DNA from: Candidatus Sabulitectum sp.
GTDB taxonomy: Bacteria > Fermentibacterota > Fermentibacteria > Fermentibacterales > JCC-6
Assembly: GCA_029940175.1 (NCBI GenBank)
Contig: JAOZRM010000016.1
Span: forward strand, 4,452 to 22,583
Reading direction: 5' to 3'
DNA: 18,132 nt
Each line of letters begins with the position of its first letter. Position 1 is the first letter of the stretch. Positions 1 through 5,976 of this stretch are shown here, piece after piece. A model generated the notes under the pieces. That model did not search any database and was not told the DNA's origin. It worked only from the letters and a program-made list of their open reading frames with translations. The position numbers were made by a program, and so were the translations under genes.

Positions 1-307
1 AGTGAAGAATATGCCCCATGTACATCAGTTCGCGAAGCCTTTTTGCCGTGTCGGTGATCGTCAAACCCAATCCGTTTTCGATTGCAGTAACCGAAGCCAT
101 GTGGTGTGCAGCTGGACACACACCGCAAATTCTTGCCGTTATCAGAGGCATCTTGAACAATTCCATACCCTCAAGAAGTTTCTCGAACCCTCTGATCTCT
201 AAAACATGAAGGTGCCCCTGATTTACTTTTCCCGAATCATCTATATCCAGGGTAATCTTTGCATGCCCTTCGATTCTTGTAACCGGATTTATTACTAACC
301 TAGACAT
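1..307 (-). CDS. [NiFe] hydrogenase large subunit, group 3 (MvhA-like), N-terminal part
   Basis: This is the catalytic subunit of a cytoplasmic [NiFe] hydrogenase; only the first 102 codons are visible and the rest lies beyond the left edge. It starts at ATG 307 after an AGAGGT ribosome binding site, 30 nt downstream of the small-subunit stop, so the two are co-transcribed. RIEGHAKI at residues 11-18 supplies the conserved Glu near the active site. RICGVCPAAHH at 59-69 is the L1 motif, whose Cys61 and Cys64 bind the Ni-Fe centre. The pattern is closest to group 3c/3d enzymes (MvhA or HoxH), and the type of small subunit upstream favours 3c. The C-terminal L2 motif, which could carry Cys or selenocysteine, is not in the window. 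The family is certain; the subgroup is inferred. Confidence 0.93.
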   Translation of the reverse strand, partial: MSRLVINPVTRIEGHAKITLDIDDSGKVNQGHLHVLEIRGFEKLLEGMELFKMPLITARICGVCPAAHHMASVTAIENGLGLTITDTAKRLRELMYMGHILH

Positions 308-337
308 TTTTTACCTCTTTTCTCTCTATCGGGAAAA

Positions 338-1249
338 TCATTTCTCGCCCACCCATTCCCGGATCTCAACCGTGGGTTTTTTGTATACAACAGGGGAGGA
401 AAGTGCATAGGAATAGAAAGTCTTTGCCTCCTTTGCCATGTAGTCCAATATCTCATTCTCATCTATATCAGTGAGTAGACTCATTCTTTTCGCAACCATG
501 CTTCTTATATCCAGATGCGGTTCAGTTACAACAGCAATTGACGGCCCTGTACAACCTGCACAAGTCACTCCTTTGTTCGTACACTGCGCTCTGCATCTTT
601 CAAGAGTTACTGATCCTAGGCAGATCACACCCTGGCTGAGAAAACAGATATCCTTTTCCGGAGCTGTTACAGCTCCCTTCTTGAATGCTACTCCTTCTCT
701 TTTTACCATTTTTCTGTTACACTGAGAACAGACTGTACCTGCGGGCATCACTGCCCCTTCTTCTCCCAGCAGTACTTTTATGGCTTGTGCAATGTAATAC
801 GGGTGTGGGGGGCATCCCGGCAGATGCACATCAACTTCCACAACCTCATCAATGGGAATCACGCTGTGCTCAAGAACCGGAGCTCCCTGTGGTCTTTCTG
901 TCTCAGTGGTTGTTGGAAGACCTCCGTAAACTTTGCTTAAAATAGCATCGTCCTTGTAAAGCCAGCCAAGACCTGAAACCCCTCCATATGAAGCACATGT
1001 TCCAAATGCAACCAGCTTGTCCACACTCTCCCGCATTTTGAGTACAGCTTCTCTATCATGGTCACTTCTGATAGCTCCTTCCACGAGACCTATGTCAGCT
1101 TTGGGATAATCCCGCACATCCATAAGAACTGGAATCCTCACAAATTCTATCGAGTCCACCAGATTCAGAAGCTTCTCATGAAGATCCACAACAGCGATAT
1201 GACATCCTGAACAACCGGACAACCATTCAGTTGAAACTTTTGCCTTCAT
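338..1249 (-). CDS. [NiFe] hydrogenase small subunit, MvhG-like (group 3c type)
   Basis: This 303-residue electron-transfer subunit carries iron-sulfur clusters next to the Ni-Fe subunit encoded just downstream. The proximal [4Fe-4S] ligands are visible: CSGC (Cys13, Cys16), GTCASYGG (Cys85) and LPGCPPH (Cys146). Eight further cysteines (174, 177, 202, 210, 219, 223, 230, 233) are enough for two more [4Fe-4S] clusters, as in F420-non-reducing hydrogenase subunit G. The length also matches MvhG (about 300 aa) and is far longer than HoxY. There is no Tat signal, so a cytoplasmic location is expected. Its ATG overlaps the stop of the upstream V4R-like gene (ATGA), with GGAGG in front, suggesting translational coupling. 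In group 3c systems the partners are MvhD and heterodisulfide reductase HdrABC; none is visible here. Confidence 0.93.
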   Translation of the reverse strand: MKAKVSTEWLSGCSGCHIAVVDLHEKLLNLVDSIEFVRIPVLMDVRDYPKADIGLVEGAIRSDHDREAVLKMRESVDKLVAFGTCASYGGVSGLGWLYKDDAILSKVYGGLPTTTETERPQGAPVLEHSVIPIDEVVEVDVHLPGCPPHPYYIAQAIKVLLGEEGAVMPAGTVCSQCNRKMVKREGVAFKKGAVTAPEKDICFLSQGVICLGSVTLERCRAQCTNKGVTCAGCTGPSIAVVTEPHLDIRSMVAKRMSLLTDIDENEILDYMAKEAKTFYSYALSSPVVYKKPTVEIREWVGEK

Positions 1250-1734
1250 TGTACATCCTCCACAATCAGTTCTTTTAAACAGGCATTGGGACCGGCATGC
1301 AGAATTTCAAGTTCAACTTTCTTACCTGGCATAATTTTTTCCATGGCTCCAGCGAAAACACCATGGGACATGTAACAGAGGGAAAGTTTCTGGTCGTGAG
1401 CATACCTGAAAAGGGCGTTTCTTACCATACAGGTTCCAAAACTGAGTCTGATAACCTGTTTTCCGTCTCTGTCCTCAATAGAATTTTCCGAGTCTCCCTT
1501 GAACGGAAGAAAATCCCAGACGATACCCCGGTCTTTCAGTGCTTTGCTGAGTATCTCGATGGCCCTTATTGGATCCTGAGTTGTCTCGGTATTCTCCACA
1601 GCCTCCTGTCCGAATTTTTTCCCGGCCAGGGCACACGAGGATAGGCTGCCCTTTCCGAGATTTTTTTCGGCTGCATGGGTAAGCGAGCCGATAAGAAACG
1701 CAATACCCTGCAACTTATCTTTTTCTTTATGCAT
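1246..1734 (-). CDS. V4R-like cysteine-containing protein leading the hydrogenase operon
   Basis: The specific function is not recognised. The 162-aa soluble protein has no signal peptide or membrane segment. Its C-terminal half, about residues 95-158, resembles the V4R (4-vinyl reductase / hydrocarbon-binding) fold: SFGTCMVRNALFRYA, then CYMSHGVFAGAMEKI, then HAGPNACLKELIVED. The spacing of the G-x-x-x-G element and the final small-residue/Cys strand matches the pattern in the 214-aa protein at 2087-2731. Cysteines are at 34, 102, 120 and 152. The start at ATG 1734 follows AAAGGAGA with 6 nt spacing. It is the first gene of the hydrogenase unit and overlaps the small-subunit gene by 4 nt, so a role in regulating, assembling or protecting the hydrogenase is a reasonable inference. 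The family assignment rests on pattern similarity only. Confidence 0.75.
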   Translation of the reverse strand: MHKEKDKLQGIAFLIGSLTHAAEKNLGKGSLSSCALAGKKFGQEAVENTETTQDPIRAIEILSKALKDRGIVWDFLPFKGDSENSIEDRDGKQVIRLSFGTCMVRNALFRYAHDQKLSLCYMSHGVFAGAMEKIMPGKKVELEILHAGPNACLKELIVEDVQ

Positions 1735-1790
1735 CTCATTTCTCCTTTCTTTATCCGTCTTTCTGCCTATAATTTACCTTTCATCATCGT

Positions 1791-1812
1791 TAATGACTTT
1801 TTTTACTCATTA
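1791..1812. promoter_or_regulatory. Inverted repeat, possible operator upstream of hydrogenase operon
   Basis: TAATGA and TCATTA are exact reverse complements separated by 10 nt, a spacing that suits a dimeric regulator. The site lies 57-78 nt upstream of the first hydrogenase-operon start codon. It does not match the FNR consensus. Six-bp arms in AT-rich DNA can arise by chance. Confidence 0.25.
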
Positions 1813-2013
1813 TTGTCTCTAATAAATCTATTGCTGCGCCAAAAAAAAGAGAAACATATAATAATACTAGTTAATAGGATATCCATGAATCCATGTTTGC
1901 CTCCAACCGCATTTTTTCTCTCTTGCACGACAATAACAGCAAACAGATACTGCAACCAGTGCCCCATTACTTGACACCAACACCCACCCCAGGCAGGTTG
2001 TTAGTTAAGAAGG

Positions 2014-2042
2014 TTGTTCGTAAATGACCACATTCCTATATT
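2014..2042 (+). promoter_or_regulatory. Putative promoter of the XylR_N/V4R gene
   Basis: A -35-like TTGTTC (2014-2019) and a -10-like TATATT (2037-2042; 5 of 6 consensus positions) are separated by exactly 17 nt. The predicted start near 2049 leaves a leader of about 38 nt. The -35 hexamer lies inside the second copy of the direct repeat AGGTTGTT, so a bound regulator would compete with polymerase. Confidence 0.45.
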
Positions 2043-2086
2043 GCTTTTTGCTGGAACACTGAATAACCCTGAAGAAAGGTTGTATC

Positions 2087-2731
2087 ATGCCCAAATATGT
2101 TAATTGCCCGGATCATTTTGCCCCGTTGTTTGACCTTGCTGAAGATTTGATTGTTCCATATTTCGATGATTTCAAGCGCATACCGGAAGAAGGCAGTATC
2201 ACAGTTGCCTCCGAGAGGTATGTTGTTTACAGGGCAGAATCCATGGCCATTGCAATGAAAGAACAGCTTTCATCCGTGCTGGGGCCTGGAGCCGGTGTGG
2301 TTATTTACCAGATTGGTAAGGCAACCGGAGCTGCAGACGCAAGATACTATTTCAAAAAATCAGGCGTCCAGGATCCCGGGCAGCGACTTGCAATGGGACC
2401 GGTTTCTTTTGCACTGGGTGGTTATGCAAATGTGACCATTCTGCCAGAAAGTGCACCTGCGCCCAATGAAGACTTCCTGCTTGTTTATGACCATCCTAAT
2501 TCATATGAAGCTGAAGCTCATCTGAAAGCAGGAATATCCTCAAACAAACCTGTTGACTTTTTGAATGCTGGATACTCCGCCGGCTGGTGCTCTGAAGCTT
2601 TCGGTTTAAAACTGGAGGCAAAAGAGATCACATGCAAAGCCATGGGAGATGCCCAGTGCCGGTTTGTGATGGCTACAGGCCCTCGGCTTAGAGAGCGAGT
2701 AAAAGAAATGAAAGCCCTGTATTCGCTTTAG
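2087..2731 (+). CDS. Stand-alone XylR_N/V4R domain protein (small-molecule sensor-like)
   Basis: This 214-aa soluble protein starts at ATG 2087, 7 nt after AGAAAGG. The N-terminal two thirds (about 35-150) look like the XylR N-terminal/activator domain, with YRAESMAIAMKEQL and IYQIGKATGAADARYYF. The C-terminal part (about 150-196) is a V4R domain: FLNAGYSAGWCSEAFG followed by EITCKAMGDAQCRFV, with Cys168, Cys183 and Cys191. In XylR/DmpR-type activators this module binds aromatic effectors and controls a sigma-54 AAA+ domain. Here neither that domain nor a DNA-binding domain is present, so it must act through a partner or serve as a ligand-binding or chaperone protein. It is monocistronic, divergent from the hydrogenase operon and convergent with the candidate selenoprotein gene. 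The domain call is confident; the ligand is unknown. Confidence 0.85.
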   Translation: MPKYVNCPDHFAPLFDLAEDLIVPYFDDFKRIPEEGSITVASERYVVYRAESMAIAMKEQLSSVLGPGAGVVIYQIGKATGAADARYYFKKSGVQDPGQRLAMGPVSFALGGYANVTILPESAPAPNEDFLLVYDHPNSYEAEAHLKAGISSNKPVDFLNAGYSAGWCSEAFGLKLEAKEITCKAMGDAQCRFVMATGPRLRERVKEMKALYSL

Positions 2732-2744
2732 ACCGGTCCGGTCT
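2730..2744. repeat. Short palindrome overlapping the V4R stop codon
   Basis: AGACCGG and CCGGTCT are perfect 7-nt complements around a single T. The left arm begins inside the TAG stop codon. It lies 14 nt before the larger hairpin at 2759-2793. As RNA a loop of one base cannot close, so at most 6 pairs would form; as DNA it could be a protein site. Confidence 0.3.
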
Positions 2745-2758
2745 CAAAATTCCTGGTG

Positions 2759-2793
2759 CTGGTCGCCCCTCTGCAGTGCAGGGGGGCGACCAG
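2759..2793. terminator. Strong hairpin between convergent genes (putative bidirectional terminator)
   Basis: The outer stem CTGGTCGCCCC / GGGGCGACCAG is 11 perfect pairs. A T-G, a C-G, a T-A and a G-C pair extend it to 15 around a 5-nt CAGTG loop. It lies 28 nt after the V4R stop and 8 nt after the candidate selenoprotein stop, so it can serve both strands. Neither strand has a canonical U-run: the plus strand continues AAAAACTC and the minus strand reaches only a short TTTT about 10 nt away. Termination is inferred from position and stem stability. Confidence 0.55.
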
Positions 2794-2800
2794 AAAAACT

Positions 2801-3043
2801 CTAACCTGCAGAATACTCGGTCACCTGGATCATGGAATCGAATAATGCGCCAGCCTTACTGAACAACTCGGCCAGAGATTCCCGGGACGGAGCCTCCCAG
2901 CAGCAACAGGCAAAACCTTCTTGTGAATTGATGTAAGAACGGTCCATTGTCATTCCGCTTCCTCCGGAAGCTTCAATGACGTTTGCTCAACTTTTGCTGA
3001 TCTCAGGTGGTGCGAGCTTTGGCATGGTTACAAAAAACTTCAT
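2801..3043 (-). CDS. Candidate selenoprotein, DUF4242-like, TGA read as selenocysteine at codon 19
   Basis: The reading frame runs from ATG 3043, after a perfect GGAGGTG ribosome binding site, to TAG at 2801, with one in-frame TGA at 2987-2989. The product would be 80 residues: 18, then Sec19, then 61. The part after TGA reads as real protein (SYINSQEGFACCCWEAPSRE, then LAELFSKAG and a FDSMIQV strand) and resembles the small ferredoxin-fold DUF4242 family. In that family, from memory, a KSC motif occupies the position of the present KS-TGA. A two-part stem-loop directly after the TGA fits a bacterial SECIS. Three consecutive cysteines, 46-48, could be redox or metal partners. Alternatives are a TGA-interrupted pseudogene, a base error, or re-initiation at ATG 2953, which has an upstream GGAGG. 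Normal TGA stops elsewhere exclude a recoded genetic code. The gene lies 94 nt downstream of fusA. Confidence 0.6.
2949..2980 (-). promoter_or_regulatory. SECIS-like stem-loop immediately 3' of the in-frame TGA
   Basis: Read on the minus strand, 6 nt follow the TGA. Then come the arm GTCATT, a 3-nt GAA side, the arm GCTTCC, the loop GGA, the returning arm GGAAGC, a 2-nt GG side and the returning arm AATGAC. Both 6-bp helices are perfect. The TGA-to-loop distance is 21 nt and the loop begins with G, which fits the general bacterial SECIS rules as I recall them (short stem, G among the first loop bases, loop roughly 16-37 nt from the UGA). The hairpin also contains a GGAGG that could be read as a ribosome binding site. 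Confidence 0.6.
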
Positions 3044-3067
3044 GATACACCTCCATTTGGTACTGCT

Positions 3068-3094
3068 TGGCGGTACAAACAATTGCCACCGCCA
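3068..3094. promoter_or_regulatory. Inverted repeat at the predicted start of the candidate selenoprotein transcript
   Basis: TGGCGGT and ACCGCCA are perfect 7-nt complements with a 13-nt spacer. The left edge of the repeat on the minus strand coincides with the transcription start predicted from the promoter-like pair at 3100-3128. It could be an operator overlapping +1 or a 5' leader hairpin. No U-run follows, so it is unlikely to be the fusA terminator. Confidence 0.35.
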
Positions 3095-3099
3095 GAAAT

Positions 3100-3128
3100 A
3101 GCATAAGAAGTACGTAGCGGCTAAGCAA
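3100..3128 (-). promoter_or_regulatory. Putative promoter of the candidate selenoprotein gene
   Basis: A -35-like TTGCTT (3123-3128) and a -10-like TATGCT (3100-3105; 4 of 6 matches) are spaced by 17 nt, just after the fusA stop. The match is modest, and the gene could instead be read through from fusA, since no terminator separates them. Confidence 0.3.
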
Positions 3129-3137
3129 TACCTGTCC

Positions 3138-5192
3138 TTAGAATGTAATGCCCATCTTCTCAAGCAACTTCTTCTGTACGTTCGGAGGTACCTCTGCAAA
3201 ATCGCTGAATTGCATGGTGTAACCAGCCCGCCCTTGAGAAAGGCTTCTCAGTGTTCCGGTATAGCCGAAGAGCTCCGCGAGAGGAATATTGGCAAGAACA
3301 GCCTGAGCCTCTCCCCGGTTCTCAATGGAAACCACTGTTCCACGTCTGGCATTAATATCACCGATTACATCACCCATATAGTCCACTGGTGTGACAATGT
3401 CGACTTTCATGATGGGCTCTCTGATAACAGGGGAAGCTTTTTGAAGGGCTTTTCTAAGAGCAATTGCAGCGGATGAACTGTAGCCCAGTTCTGTTGAGTC
3501 AGTTTCATGAATTCTGGCACTGACAAGAACAATTTCAACCCCATCCAGAGGGTAACCTGCAAGTACACCTGCACTGACAGATCCCATAACTCCACTCTTT
3601 ACAGCATCAAGAAACTGATTTGAGAGGTTCTCGACCTCTGAAGAGAATTTGACACCTGTATCGTAAGGGCGCACCTCTACACAAGCGTTACCGAAGTTAC
3701 CTTTTCCGGCAATGAGCCTCTCAAAGGTATCTTCACCTCTAGCGATGGAAGAAACACTTTCACGATAGGAAACCTGAGGTCTGCCGGTACGAACATCAAG
3801 TTTTTTCTCTCGCTTCATCCTGTCAACAACAATCTCCAGATGAAGCTCGCCCATACCCCTTATCAGAGTCTGGCCCGTTTCTCTGTCAACTCCCACCTTA
3901 AGGCTGGGGTCTTCACTGGTCATGTCTCTAAGAGCATCTTCAAGTTTTTTCTCATCATTTGTGCTTGCAGGCTCGATTGCCATTTCCATAACCGGATCCA
4001 CAAAATGTATGGTCTCCAGAGTAAGCGGTTTACCGGTAACAGTCAGAGTGTCTCCAGTTGCAGCGTTCTTCATGCCTGCGGCAGCGATGTCTCCCTCAGA
4101 AATACCGTCCAGGTGAATTCTCTTGTCAGCATGCATCATAACAAGCCTTGTAAGTCGTTCTTTCTTCCCAGTTCTGTTGTTGAAAACAGGCTGACCGTCT
4201 TTCGCAGTTCCCGAATACACTCTGAGGTATGCCAGACGGCCCAGATGGGCATCTGTCTGTATTTTGAACACAAGAGCAGTAAATGGTTCGCTGTCTGATC
4301 GCTCTCGTGTTTCTTCTTTCCCGTTTGGCTTGATTCCTGTAACAGCCGGTAGTTCCTCCGGAGCAGGCAACCAATCCACAATGGCGTCAAGAAGTCTCTG
4401 TACTCCTACATTCCGAAGAGCAGCACCGCACAGAACGGGAATAAATGCTCCTTCAATTGTGCCTCTTCTGATCAGGGCAGTAATCTCTTCATGCTCAAGT
4501 TCTCCGGCGAAATACCTTTCCATTGCTCCATCATCCAACTCGGCAACAGACTCTTTGATCTTCTCCAGAGCCCGGGCAGCTTCTTCCTGAAGATCTTCCG
4601 GGATTTCATCCACCTCAAATTTTGTTCCCAGTGACTCCAGGTCAAAATACAGAGCTTTCTGCTGCAGAACATCGATTACACCCTTGAAATCGCTCCCCTG
4701 CCCCACCGGAAGCATCACAGGCAGAGGTGTTTCTCCAAGAATATCTTTCATCATCTGGAGAACACGGTGAAAATCTGCCCCCTGTCTGTCAAGTTTGTTA
4801 ACGAACGCCAGAGCAGGTACCGAATACTTCTGAGCCTGGCGCCAGACAGTTTCCGTCTGCGGTTCCACGCCCCCAACTGCACAGAATACACCAACTCCTC
4901 CGTCAAGTATACGAAGAGAACGCTCTACCTCAGCTGTAAAATCAACGTGTCCCGGGGTGTCAATTATGTTAATTCTTGTCTTATTCCACTCACAAGTGGT
5001 TGCTGCAGATACAATTGTTATTCCCCGCTCCCGCTCTTGGGGCATCCAGTCCATCACAGCAGTGCCGTGGTCCACATCACCCATGCGGTGGGTTCGGCCG
5101 GTGTAGAAAAGAATTCTCTCTGTTACTGTGGTTTTCCCTGCATCTATGTGTGCAAAAATCCCGATGTTTCTCGTTTTACTGGGCGTGCCCAT
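3138..5192 (-). CDS. fusA: Elongation factor G
   Basis: This GTPase drives translocation of tRNA and mRNA on the ribosome. I place the start at ATG 5192 (MGTPSKTRNIG), preceded by GAGGGGGAG, giving 684 aa. An upstream in-frame TTG at 5237 would add 15 residues, but it lacks a ribosome binding site and precedes the usual N-terminus. GTPase motifs are intact: G1 AHIDAGKT (14-21), switch I RGITI (56-60), G3 DTPGH (78-82, with the catalytic His) and G4 NKLD (132-135). Later domains show VDRETGQTLIRGMGELHLEI and, near the C-terminus, QGRAGYTMQF. The length is near normal (about 690-700). It is not next to rpsG as in most str operons but follows a DUF6144-like gene by 67 nt. A second EF-G paralogue elsewhere in the genome cannot be excluded. 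Confidence 0.96.
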   Translation of the reverse strand: MGTPSKTRNIGIFAHIDAGKTTVTERILFYTGRTHRMGDVDHGTAVMDWMPQERERGITIVSAATTCEWNKTRINIIDTPGHVDFTAEVERSLRILDGGVGVFCAVGGVEPQTETVWRQAQKYSVPALAFVNKLDRQGADFHRVLQMMKDILGETPLPVMLPVGQGSDFKGVIDVLQQKALYFDLESLGTKFEVDEIPEDLQEEAARALEKIKESVAELDDGAMERYFAGELEHEEITALIRRGTIEGAFIPVLCGAALRNVGVQRLLDAIVDWLPAPEELPAVTGIKPNGKEETRERSDSEPFTALVFKIQTDAHLGRLAYLRVYSGTAKDGQPVFNNRTGKKERLTRLVMMHADKRIHLDGISEGDIAAAGMKNAATGDTLTVTGKPLTLETIHFVDPVMEMAIEPASTNDEKKLEDALRDMTSEDPSLKVGVDRETGQTLIRGMGELHLEIVVDRMKREKKLDVRTGRPQVSYRESVSSIARGEDTFERLIAGKGNFGNACVEVRPYDTGVKFSSEVENLSNQFLDAVKSGVMGSVSAGVLAGYPLDGVEIVLVSARIHETDSTELGYSSSAAIALRKALQKASPVIREPIMKVDIVTPVDYMGDVIGDINARRGTVVSIENRGEAQAVLANIPLAELFGYTGTLRSLSQGRAGYTMQFSDFAEVPPNVQKKLLEKMGITF

Positions 5193-5235
5193 TCCAGTCT
5201 CCCCCTCAATCACATTTAAATAATCATGACTGTGC

Positions 5236-5263
5236 AATTTATGCAGATAACAGCAGATGTCAA
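5236..5263 (-). promoter_or_regulatory. Putative fusA promoter overlapping the upstream stop codon
   Basis: A perfect TTGACA -35 (5258-5263) contains the TGA stop of the DUF6144-like gene. A -10-like TAAATT (5236-5241) follows after 16 nt. Predicted initiation near 5229 leaves a leader of about 37 nt carrying the strong fusA SD. This would let fusA be transcribed at ribosomal-gene levels independently of the nitroreductase unit. Confidence 0.55.
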
Positions 5264-5952
5264 CCTTTGAGAAGAAGTGGATATATTGCTATCCGGCAAA
5301 AATCATCACCTGCAAAAACAGATTCAATAACTTCAACCCTCACAGAAGATTCTGTTATGGTTTCCCAGATATCTCTGTAAAATCCTGCACCGCACAAACA
5401 GTACTCTACAGTCATCTCCATACCCAGTTCAAGCACTTGATTAACTCTTGGGCAATGACAGTACATCTTTCTTCTTTCATCGGGATCTTTCTCACTTAGC
5501 CATTTTCTCAAATTGCAGCTTTTGGGTATTTTCGTTGCAATCATACGATTGCCGTCCAGCACGCCGGCAAGCCCCATGTTCATTTCCAGCAGCCTGTTAA
5601 TGGTCTCCATATCCATGAGCATTTCATCTCTGAGAGATTCAACAAACTGCTTCTTCAATAATTCAATAGCCTCTGCAAAATCTCCATTCATTCTGAAAGC
5701 ATCTCGAATAGACACAAGTTTTGATCCGGGGTAATGACATGCACATCCAGTTACAACATCATGAATTTCCTTATCTGAGAGGTCTTCCTTTAACTCATTC
5801 ATAACATTCGCAGTCCACGCAATTACATTTACAGGAGCAGTGCTGGAACTGAATTCTTCAGAACCCTTCAGTACTCGATCAGTGAATTCCTGACCTTTAA
5901 GCTCCTTCAGTTGTCTGGAAAGCTTATCCAGCCACATTTTCTCAAAATCCAT
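5260..5952 (-). CDS. Cysteine-rich DUF6144-like protein with V4R-like C-terminus
   Basis: This 230-aa soluble protein has no signal sequence and starts at ATG 5952 after AGAAGGG. The function is not known to me. Three paired-cysteine motifs stand out: GCACHYP (Cys70, Cys72, His73), YCHCPRV (Cys165, His166, Cys167) and YCLCGAGFY (Cys185, Cys187). Cys146 and Cys219 are single. Together they could bind a metal or Fe-S cofactor. The last 45 residues, ending in VIESVFAGDDFCRIAIYP, follow the V4R-like pattern of an amphipathic GxGFY segment, a strand, and G-D-x-x-C. I link it from memory to DUF6144, without certainty. It starts 24 nt after the nitroreductase stop, so the two are almost certainly one operon and may act on the same reductive chemistry. 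Confidence 0.75.
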   Translation of the reverse strand: MDFEKMWLDKLSRQLKELKGQEFTDRVLKGSEEFSSSTAPVNVIAWTANVMNELKEDLSDKEIHDVVTGCACHYPGSKLVSIRDAFRMNGDFAEAIELLKKQFVESLRDEMLMDMETINRLLEMNMGLAGVLDGNRMIATKIPKSCNLRKWLSEKDPDERRKMYCHCPRVNQVLELGMEMTVEYCLCGAGFYRDIWETITESSVRVEVIESVFAGDDFCRIAIYPLLLKG

Positions 5953-5976
5953 TGTTTCCCTTCTTTTGTAGCAGAT

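Larger units (their letters stand above)
1735..2086. other. Divergent intergenic region between hydrogenase operon and V4R gene
   Basis: This 352-bp gap carries no supportable gene. The hydrogenase side is AT-rich and holds the SD AAAGGAGA (about 1741-1748) and a 6-bp inverted repeat, TAATGA-N10-TCATTA, at 1791-1812. No convincing -35/-10 pair was found for the minus strand. The V4R side has a promoter-like pair at 2014-2042 and an 8-bp direct repeat, AGGTTGTT (1995-2002 and 2011-2018). The middle (about 1880-1980) shows nothing recognisable. Confidence 0.7.

Noticed and set aside
1971..1999. Perfect TTGACA at 1971-1976 as the V4R promoter
   Set aside because: No -10-like hexamer lies 16-18 nt downstream; the pair at 2014-2042 is better placed.
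2801..3043. Alternative genetic code with TGA as a sense codon
   Set aside because: Other long genes in the window have no in-frame TGA, and several end with TGA at the expected family C-terminus.
3840..4298. 152-codon open frame on the plus strand inside fusA
   Set aside because: Antisense to intact EF-G with no start signal; a shadow frame.
4767..5219. 150-codon open frame on the plus strand across the fusA N-terminus
   Set aside because: It runs antisense through the GTPase motifs and has no ribosome binding site.
5193..5237. N-terminal 15-residue extension of EF-G from a TTG codon
   Set aside because: No ribosome binding site precedes it, it overlaps the predicted leader, and the ATG at 5192 has a strong SD and the normal family N-terminus.
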